Shown here piece after piece: positions 1 through 4,734 of a DNA stretch of 7,104 nucleotides (positions are counted from its first letter, which is position 1; each line of letters opens with the position of its first letter). This DNA is from an uncultured Treponema sp. (GTDB lineage Bacteria; Spirochaetota; Spirochaetia; Treponematales; Treponemataceae), in contig CAJPTT010000121.1 of NCBI GenBank assembly GCA_905373565.1, positions 1-7,104 of the forward strand, written 5' to 3'. Made by a program: the position numbers and the translations under genes. Under the pieces are notes generated by a model that saw only the letters and a program-made list of their open reading frames with translations, searched no databases and had not been told where the DNA came from.

Positions 1-1
1 G

Positions 2-268
2 CAGATGAGCGGTACGAACTTCAGGATTATTGCCGTCAATGCCGGCGAGAACCGTTCACAAGTTGCATCATTTATCGAAAAAAATAAGTACACGTTTCCC
101 ATCTATTTGGATGAATCGAATGCATTGTCGTCCATATTTGCTGCGCGGGGGCTTCCCTCTACCTATCTTGTTAATAAAGAAGGAAAGGTTATTGCCGTGC
201 GTATCGGAGCAATGGAGTATGACCAAGCGGAATTGATAAAACTGCTCAAGGAATTGGCTGATGGGTAG
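2..268 (+). CDS. TlpA/ResA-like thioredoxin-fold protein, C-terminal part (5' end outside window)
   Basis: This is the last ~88 codons of a thioredoxin-fold protein; the frame is open through the left edge, so the ATG at 5 is probably internal. Visible are a beta strand (FRIIAVNAGEN), a helix (SQVASFIEKNKYTF), a strand with YLDESNALSSIFAARGLP, the cis-proline segment GLPSTYLVNKEGKV, and a closing amphipathic helix (AELIKLLKELADG). This order, with GxPSTYLV-x-KEGK, is typical of the TlpA/ResA/AhpC-TSA group. The active-site CxxC, signal peptide and any lipobox would lie upstream and cannot be seen. The stop codon overlaps the start of the CcdA-type gene by 8 bases, so the two are very probably cotranscribed and translationally coupled. 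The inferred job is a periplasmic thiol-disulfide reductase that takes electrons from CcdA. The family call is fairly sure; the substrate is unknown. Confidence 0.8.
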   Translation, partial: QMSGTNFRIIAVNAGENRSQVASFIEKNKYTFPIYLDESNALSSIFAARGLPSTYLVNKEGKVIAVRIGAMEYDQAELIKLLKELADG

Positions 269-1064
269 TGCTTCTCTTCCCGGTTTATTCGGGACGTTTT
301 TTGCAGGACTGCTTTCGTTTTTGAGCCCCTGCGTATTGCCGCTTATCCCCGTCTATCTTTCGTTTATTTCAGGTGAATCGTTGACGGAAATTCGTGAAGG
401 GGGCAGCGGCCGTATGCGTCTTTTTCTGCGCAGTATCAGCTTTGTACTCGGATTTACGGTGGTGTTTGTGCTGCTTGCAATCCTATTCGGTACAGGCGCC
501 CGCTTTATCGGCAGTTCCGTACCGCGTATGATTATGCGCGGCGCAGGGGTAGTCGTCATTTTGCTCGGTCTTAACATGCTCTTTGATTTTATCCCGTTTT
601 TACGCGGAGAGATAAAAGCACAGGCGCCGAGCACTGCCGCAAGTTTTTCAAAAGCGTTTCTCTTCGGTATGCTGTTTGCCGCCGGATGGAGTCCCTGTAT
701 CGGGCCGATATTATCATCTATTCTGCTCTTTGCGGCTCAAGCGGGCAATATCGTAAAAGCCGCCTTTTTGCTCGGGGCGTATTCGCTCGGACTCGGTATC
801 CCGTTCTTGCTGGTAGGGCTGTTCTTTGATAAAGCGGAACCGGTACTGCAGTGGTTCAAGCGGCATATGCGCGGGGTTAAGATAACCGCCGGATTACTGA
901 TCATCTTTTTCGGTATATTGATGGTAACCGCCGGTTTGGCGAGCATCACAACCTTCTTTGTAAAGATAGGGTATGCACTCGAAGAGTATGCCGAGACTGG
1001 AACTCCCCCATTCAGCACCATTGCCGGAGCTCTTGCCCGCTGGCTGCAATTCCAAGGGGTGTAG
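261..1064 (+). CDS. ccdA: CcdA/DsbD-type transmembrane thiol-disulfide transporter
   Basis: A 267-residue hydrophobic protein with about six to seven membrane segments, a usual length for CcdA. Two signature cysteines sit in the paired conserved motifs of the family: LSPCVLPLIP near the N terminus (Cys24) and GWSPCIGPILSS in the second half (Cys146). In CcdA and the core of DsbD these two cysteines pass reducing equivalents from cytoplasmic thioredoxin to an extracytoplasmic thioredoxin-like partner. The two halves show the usual internal pseudo-repeat, each starting with an SPC-x-x-P motif. The chosen ATG overlaps the stop of the upstream TlpA-like gene and has an AAGGA ribosome site at 248-252, 8 bases away. 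No DsbD-type N- or C-terminal domains are fused, so this is the short form. The role, reducing the neighbouring TlpA-like protein, follows from the gene pair. No U-tract terminator is seen after it; an inverted repeat lies downstream. Confidence 0.93.
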   Translation: MGSASLPGLFGTFFAGLLSFLSPCVLPLIPVYLSFISGESLTEIREGGSGRMRLFLRSISFVLGFTVVFVLLAILFGTGARFIGSSVPRMIMRGAGVVVILLGLNMLFDFIPFLRGEIKAQAPSTAASFSKAFLFGMLFAAGWSPCIGPILSSILLFAAQAGNIVKAAFLLGAYSLGLGIPFLLVGLFFDKAEPVLQWFKRHMRGVKITAGLLIIFFGILMVTAGLASITTFFVKIGYALEEYAETGTPPFSTIAGALARWLQFQGV

Positions 1065-1084
1065 GTAAACTACTGAGAACCGTC

Positions 1085-1141
1085 TTTTTAGATTGCGTTA
1101 TTGCCTACAGGTTTCTTATAAAGGCGTGCGCAATCTAAAAA
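1085..1141. repeat. Perfect 13-bp inverted repeat at the ccdA/lysR convergent junction
   Basis: TTTTTAGATTGCG (1085-1097) and its exact reverse complement CGCAATCTAAAAA (1129-1141) flank a 31-base loop. The loop can form a smaller inner stem (GCCT at 1103-1106 with AGGC at 1122-1125). The repeat covers the last codons and stop of the LysR gene and would also form in read-through RNA from ccdA. The T and A runs sit inside the stem rather than after it, so it is not a textbook intrinsic terminator. It could be a 3'-end stabiliser or a transcript barrier between converging genes; that role is inference. Confidence 0.6.
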
Positions 1142-2002
1142 TTCCCGCAGATAGCTCGGGGGCGTAATCTTTTTATTCCATACAAGATAGAGATCGCGGT
1201 AGCGGTGCGGTACGTTCTCAAGCGAGAAGGCAAGCAGCTCTCCGCGGTTAATCATATCGTCTACGGCAATTTTGGAAATAAATGACGTGCCTGCCCCTTG
1301 CGCAACGAGCCGCTTTATCACTTCGATATTATTGATCGTGGTGATAATATGCAGTGATTCGGCGGGAATATGTGCGGAAGCTAATATGAGTTCCATATTC
1401 TGCTTTACGGCGGAACCGCTTTCCCGTACGATGAGCGGTTCCTGAGCGAGCCGCTTTAAATCGGGTTTTGTCTGCTGTAAAGCTCGGTAATAGGGAATAT
1501 TAGGGGTGATAAAGACGAATTCATCCTGAAAAATCGATTTGAATTCGCAGTTTTCATCATCGCTTTTCATTCCGACAATGCCCGCATCGACCTTTCGTGC
1601 GGAAATCCGTTTAATCGTTTCGTGGCTGTTTTGTTCTTCAACTTGAACAAGGATATTGGGGTGGTCTTTTCTGAATCTACTCAATATAAAGGGAAGTATA
1701 TACCCCGTCGGAATGGTAGAAGAGCCGAGCCTCAACACCTTTTGATTTGGATTGATAAATCGGTCTATAAGAGCCGAGCGTTGCTGCAGCAAATCCTTCG
1801 CTTCGCGGTAGAGCATCGTCCCTTCTTCCGTAATTTTCAGTTCCCGCGTGGAACGGATAAAGAGGGGAGTATCCAGTTCTTCTTCAAGCTGCTTAATGTG
1901 CAAACTTACCGTCGGCTGCGAAATATTCAGTTCTTCGGCCGCCGCAGAAAAGCTTAGATTTTCGACCAACTTTACAAATACTTCTAGGTGTTTGAATTCC
2001 AT
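1088..2002 (-). CDS. LysR-family transcriptional regulator
   Basis: A 304-residue protein of normal LysR length. Residues 1-60 are the winged helix-turn-helix (SFSAAAEELNISQPTVSLHI, then QLEEELDTPLFIRSTRELKITEEG), followed by the linker helix. Residues ~88-295 are the type 2 periplasmic-binding-like effector domain, starting LRLGSSTIPTGYILPFIL, with DAGIVGMK near the hinge. The phrases STIP-x-x-YILP and GIVGMK recall a LysR subgroup annotated as selenium-metabolism-associated; this comes from memory only and is tentative. The effector is unknown. The start at 2002 is supported by GGAGAG (plus coordinates 2006-2011). It lies 29 bases after the LysM/LytM gene on the same strand, so the two are probably cotranscribed. 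No divergently transcribed target gene sits next to it, which is unusual for LysR, so its targets may be elsewhere. Its 3' end is built into a 13-bp inverted repeat. Confidence 0.92.
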   Translation of the reverse strand: MEFKHLEVFVKLVENLSFSAAAEELNISQPTVSLHIKQLEEELDTPLFIRSTRELKITEEGTMLYREAKDLLQQRSALIDRFINPNQKVLRLGSSTIPTGYILPFILSRFRKDHPNILVQVEEQNSHETIKRISARKVDAGIVGMKSDDENCEFKSIFQDEFVFITPNIPYYRALQQTKPDLKRLAQEPLIVRESGSAVKQNMELILASAHIPAESLHIITTINNIEVIKRLVAQGAGTSFISKIAVDDMINRGELLAFSLENVPHRYRDLYLVWNKKITPPSYLREFLDCARLYKKPVGNNAI

Positions 2003-2031
2003 ATTCTCTCCAACGGTATTGCTTCGCGCCC

Positions 2032-2856
2032 TTACTTCCCACGGGGAGCCTTTGCAGGATCAAGCGGTTTATTGTTTGCATATACCATAAAATAAAGGCG
2101 CGGAGTACCGGTAAGAGAGTCTGAAGCAAGGGTACCGAGTTTTTGGCCGACGGTAATCTGTGTGCCCGCTTGCGGGAGTATCTGTGCCAATCCTCCGTAT
2201 ACATAAACATGTTTTGTTTTGGATTGAATGAAGATGACCTGTCCGTATCCTCGATGCGGGCCGATTGAAATGACACGTCCCGATGCGATGGCCTTTACAG
2301 AAGCATTTGCCGTCGAATCGATGACAACGCCGTAAAGCTTTCCCGATAGGTACGAAATGTCGGTAATAGGAACAGGCCACAAAAGCTTTTTGTCTATTGT
2401 TTTTTTTGTATATGAGCGAGGGTCTTCCCATGATGCCGAAGGTGTTTGGGGAGTTGCCATTGTATTTTTAGAGCCTGCAGCAACAGCAGTTTTCTCTTTT
2501 TCCGGCACAATCAATATTTTCCCGACTTTTAAGACGTCAGAACCGGAGAGGCTGTTTGCTTTCCGCAGCGCATCGACGGTAACCGAAAACTTCCGTGCAA
2601 TACTGTAAAGGGTATCTCCTTTTTGTATCGTATACGTTTCGGGAATATAAATTTTCTGTCCAACCGTAATTTTACCCGCATTGCTAATTTTATTCCGCTC
2701 AAGGAGAATCGCAACCGGCACCGAATATTTGCGGCTCAAGGCATAGAGTGTTTCTCCTTTCTCCAATATGTGCAGGGTATCCGATGCAGAAACAGAATAA
2801 ACTGCAAGAGAAAAAATAAAAAAACAAACGGAATAACAATGCTTAGACATATTCAT
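2032..2856 (-). CDS. Secreted protein with two LysM repeats and a degenerate LytM (M23) domain, NlpD/EnvC-like
   Basis: 274 residues. An N-terminal signal peptide (CFFIFSLAVYSVSAS, cleavage probably near residue 24-25) has no lipobox cysteine at the right place. LysM repeat 1 spans ~28-72 (LHILEKGETLYALSRKY...GQKIYIP) and repeat 2 ~74-117 (YTIQKGDTLYSIARKF...VGKILIVP); these bind peptidoglycan glycans. A Ser/Thr/Pro/Ala-rich linker follows, then a LytM/M23 fold at ~159-267 (LLWPVP, VKAIASGRVISIG, GYGQVIFIQ, GTQITVGQKLGTL). The zinc ligands are gone: the His-x-x-x-Asp site reads G176-V-V-I-D180 and the His-x-His site reads R253-L-Y255. Such domains in NlpD and EnvC do not cleave the wall but activate amidases, so that is the inferred role. 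The start could be codon 1 or codon 3; no good ribosome site is seen for either. It is followed closely by the LysR gene. Confidence 0.88.
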   Translation of the reverse strand: MNMSKHCYSVCFFIFSLAVYSVSASDTLHILEKGETLYALSRKYSVPVAILLERNKISNAGKITVGQKIYIPETYTIQKGDTLYSIARKFSVTVDALRKANSLSGSDVLKVGKILIVPEKEKTAVAAGSKNTMATPQTPSASWEDPRSYTKKTIDKKLLWPVPITDISYLSGKLYGVVIDSTANASVKAIASGRVISIGPHRGYGQVIFIQSKTKHVYVYGGLAQILPQAGTQITVGQKLGTLASDSLTGTPRLYFMVYANNKPLDPAKAPRGK

Positions 2857-2861
2857 CTATC

Positions 2862-2890
2862 AATATCGGCTGATTTTGCAAAAAACTCAA
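2862..2890 (-). promoter_or_regulatory. Possible promoter of the LysM/LytM gene, near-leaderless
   Basis: On the minus strand, TTGAGT (2885-2890) and GATATT (2862-2867) are separated by 17 bases, each matching the sigma-70 consensus at 4 of 6 positions. The -10 element ends only 5 bases before the ATG at 2856, and no Shine-Dalgarno sequence lies upstream. Both facts suit a leaderless or near-leaderless mRNA, but the boxes are weak. Confidence 0.3.
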
Positions 2891-2909
2891 CATTGCGTTT
2901 GCCCTGTAC

Positions 2910-2938
2910 TGGACATTCAGATACGGTTTCATTATTAT
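2910..2938 (+). promoter_or_regulatory. Sigma-70-type promoter of ahpC
   Basis: TGGACA (2910-2915, 5 of 6 matches to TTGACA) and TATTAT (2933-2938, 5 of 6 matches to TATAAT) have the ideal 17-base spacer. Transcription would start near 2944-2946, giving a leader of about 30 bases that contains the AGGAG ribosome site at 2964-2968, 7 bases before the ahpC ATG. It points away from the LysM/LytM gene, so this 119-base gap is a divergent promoter region. Confidence 0.65.
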
Positions 2939-2949
2939 CGTAACGATTA
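2935..2949. promoter_or_regulatory. Fur/PerR-like 7-1-7 operator over the ahpC -10 and start site
   Basis: TTATCGTAACGATTA is an inverted repeat of 7-1-7 form, 6 of 7 pairs matching, centred on base 2942, with a perfect core ATCGT-A-ACGAT. Weaker symmetry extends to 2932-2952. The 7-1-7 layout and the AT-rich ends resemble Fur-family boxes (PerR, Fur, Zur), and PerR commonly represses peroxiredoxin genes. The core bases differ from the Bacillus PerR box, so the regulator is not certain. Its position over the -10 and start site suggests repression. Confidence 0.5.
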
Positions 2950-2975
2950 TTACTTTAAGTTACAGGAGTATTTTT

Positions 2976-3542
2976 ATGGAAAATTTAATCGGAAAAAAGA
3001 TTATCGATTTTACCTTGCCCGCATATTGCAAGGGAAAGTTTACGACTGTGTCGAGCCAGTCGTTATTGGGCAATTGGGCTGTGTTTATGTTTTACCCCGC
3101 AGACTTTACGTTTGTGTGTCCTACCGAATTAGCCGATTTGGGCAAGCTGTATTCGGAATTTCAGGAGATCGGGTGCAGGGTATTTTCCGTTTCTACCGAC
3201 AGTGAATTTGTGCATAAAGCATGGGCTGATGCAAGTGCGACAATCGGCAGCCTGCCGTATGAGATGATTGCCGATAAAGCCGGTATCTTTGCTTCTTCTT
3301 TAGGTATTCTTGAGCCTGAAACATGGGTTGCGCTCCGCGGTTCTTTTGTCGTTGACCCTGACGGCATCATTAAAGCGTATGAGGTGCATGATAACAGTAT
3401 CGGCCGTGATGCTTCCGAATTGTTGCGCAAGGTACAGGCCGCTCAGTTTACCGCAGCGCACGGCGATCAGGTATGCCCTGCCAAATGGCACCCCGGCGAA
3501 AAGACGCTCTATCCTTCTATTGACTTAGTTGGGAAAATCTAA
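2976..3542 (+). CDS. ahpC: Alkyl hydroperoxide reductase C (typical 2-Cys peroxiredoxin)
   Basis: 188 residues, essentially the length of E. coli AhpC. The peroxidatic site is YPADFTFVCPTEL with Thr45 and Cys48; Arg120 in WVALRGSFVVDPDG completes the usual catalytic trio. The resolving cysteine is Cys167 in QVCPAKWHPGE, and the C terminus ends SIDLVGKI, as in AhpC proper. It reduces hydrogen peroxide and organic hydroperoxides in the cytoplasm and is re-reduced by AhpF or a thioredoxin system. No ahpF lies alongside, so the reductant must be encoded elsewhere. Codon 48 is an ordinary TGT, so this is not a selenoprotein form. The start is fixed by AGGAG at 2964-2968. The gene stands alone between convergent and divergent neighbours, with its own promoter and a palindromic operator, which suggests regulation by peroxide or metal. 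No terminator is seen in the 33 bases after it. Confidence 0.96.
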   Translation: MENLIGKKIIDFTLPAYCKGKFTTVSSQSLLGNWAVFMFYPADFTFVCPTELADLGKLYSEFQEIGCRVFSVSTDSEFVHKAWADASATIGSLPYEMIADKAGIFASSLGILEPETWVALRGSFVVDPDGIIKAYEVHDNSIGRDASELLRKVQAAQFTAAHGDQVCPAKWHPGEKTLYPSIDLVGKI

Positions 3543-3555
3543 ACGCAGTTTATTC

Positions 3556-3575
3556 GTGCGGTGCAAGTCCCACCT
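3556..3575 (+). other. Short motif resembling a group II intron fragment, between ahpC and the vWA gene
   Basis: The gap between the two convergent genes (3543-3575) contains GTGCGGTGCAAGTCCCACC. GGTG (3560-3563) can pair with CACC (3571-3574) around a 7-base loop. GTGCG resembles the conserved 5' end of group II introns, and GGTGCAAGTCC resembles a short domain I segment, both from memory. No domain V, reverse transcriptase or second junction is present, so at most this is a tiny remnant, and chance is possible. Confidence 0.2.
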
Positions 3576-4715
3576 CTAGTATGTCTTATTATGCGGAAGA
3601 ATAATCGGGAACAGTTTTACATCCTTTGCTTTTGCCGCTTCGATAACACCCTCTTTGGTAATTGAGCCTTGAGGGCGGGGATGGGGCGGTGCGTCGCCGA
3701 TAAGAATCAGTTTGCGATCGGTATCCGCATCGGTGCGCCATTCAAGGTCGAGTCCGGCGTCAAGGCCTTCGTAAACCGCTTCGGGGATGTCGCGGCCGCC
3801 GAATACGCTAAAACTCTTGAGCGCAGCGGAAAACCGGTCGATATCCGAGGTAAAATCGGTTGCGGTTTTAGTCAAAAAATCATCATAGTAGTCCTTATAC
3901 AGGACAAGTCCTATCCGGTATGAATCATATTTTGGAAGTATCTTTTTCAACGAAGCCGCAAGCAGCTCTCTGACTTTTTTTATATCATCCTTCATACTTT
4001 CGGTTGCGTCGATAACAAACACTACATCGAGGTTTTTGTGCTTCTTCGGCGTCAGAATTACTTCAATCGACGGCATAATACCGTCAACGTTCTCCGAATA
4101 GATCAGTTTATTGCCGCTCAAGCGGGCAAGTTCCGAAAAAGAAGCGGCGGCCGGTTCGCTAAAAGCCGGAGCATGCACTTCCTTAATCGATTTTTGCGTT
4201 ACACGCAGTACAAACGGATTATCACTAAAAGCGCCGGTATAATCGGCATAGGGCTTTTCAAACGCGCGGATATTAAAAAACGTGCCGTCCAATACCTGCA
4301 CTTCGCCGTGTCTGTCCCATTCATAGCCGTAACAGATAATGTACGGTACCCAAATATGAAATGCTTCGCCGAGCGGCGTGTCTTTTTCCGGGCTGGAGTC
4401 TATCAGGCTGTAAAGCCGCTTTCCGCGGGTATCCAGCTCTTTGCCGTTCAGGATACGTTTTTCATCGCCGTTAATGCTGTTGTATTGGAAATCACGGTAG
4501 GCAAAGTTATCGAGCCGATTTTGAGGATCCTTTGTCGTCTCCGTCATCAAGATGGAAGCGATATCGGGCTTTTTTCGAATATAAAAGTGATATCCTGCCC
4601 CCTTGGGGTCTTGAATAACCGCAAGATCGCTTTGGTCAAGCTCTAAATCCGCCCCGAATACGGGAAACAGGAATCCGATAAGCGCAATAACCGTAATAAT
4701 ACCGTTCTTTTTCAT
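3576..4715 (-). CDS. Exported von Willebrand factor A domain protein, probably C-terminally shortened
   Basis: 379 residues. The N terminus is a signal peptide (MKKNGIITVIALIGFLFPVFGA, cleavage near 21-22), so the protein is exported. Residues ~23-225 match no family I recognise; they are mixed strands with aromatic residues, including FHIWVPYIICYGYEW. Residues 229-379 form a vWA domain with a MIDAS metal site: D236-A-T238-E-S240, then FGGRDIPEA with Asp309, and IGDAPPHP with Asp341. vWA domains bind protein partners through a divalent cation. The domain stops after VKLFPIILPHNKTY, just where the family normally continues into a last helix, so the end may have been lost. The gene starts 19 bases after the Rel stop on the same strand with no strong ribosome site, which points to cotranscription or coupling. 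A link to stringent response is not implied. The partner is unknown. Confidence 0.85.
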   Translation of the reverse strand: MKKNGIITVIALIGFLFPVFGADLELDQSDLAVIQDPKGAGYHFYIRKKPDIASILMTETTKDPQNRLDNFAYRDFQYNSINGDEKRILNGKELDTRGKRLYSLIDSSPEKDTPLGEAFHIWVPYIICYGYEWDRHGEVQVLDGTFFNIRAFEKPYADYTGAFSDNPFVLRVTQKSIKEVHAPAFSEPAAASFSELARLSGNKLIYSENVDGIMPSIEVILTPKKHKNLDVVFVIDATESMKDDIKKVRELLAASLKKILPKYDSYRIGLVLYKDYYDDFLTKTATDFTSDIDRFSAALKSFSVFGGRDIPEAVYEGLDAGLDLEWRTDADTDRKLILIGDAPPHPRPQGSITKEGVIEAAKAKDVKLFPIILPHNKTY

Positions 4716-4734
4716 ATCTTTAATATCGAACGGA

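Noticed and set aside
1061..1073. GTAG/CTAC hairpin right after ccdA as a terminator
   Set aside because: A four-pair stem without a T-tract is too weak.
1893..2431. Minus-strand open frames overlapping the LysM/LytM gene and the start of lysR
   Set aside because: The LysM repeats, signal peptide and lysR ribosome site fix the real frames; the others lack any recognisable pattern.
3108..3125. Possible selenocysteine peroxiredoxin, given selenoproteins in treponemes
   Set aside because: The peroxidatic codon is TGT for cysteine, and the resolving Cys167 makes it an ordinary 2-Cys enzyme.
3560..3574. Terminator hairpin after ahpC
   Set aside because: The stem is only 4 bp with a 7-base loop and no T-tract follows on either strand.
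3556..3575. Cobalamin riboswitch fragment, because of the CGGTGCAAGTCC-like bases
   Set aside because: None of the other conserved B12 elements is present, the site is between two gene ends, and no gene follows in a suitable orientation.
4038..4646. Long open frame on the plus strand opposite the vWA gene
   Set aside because: Composition is low in acidic residues and shows no domain; the opposite strand encodes a clear vWA protein, so this is a shadow frame.
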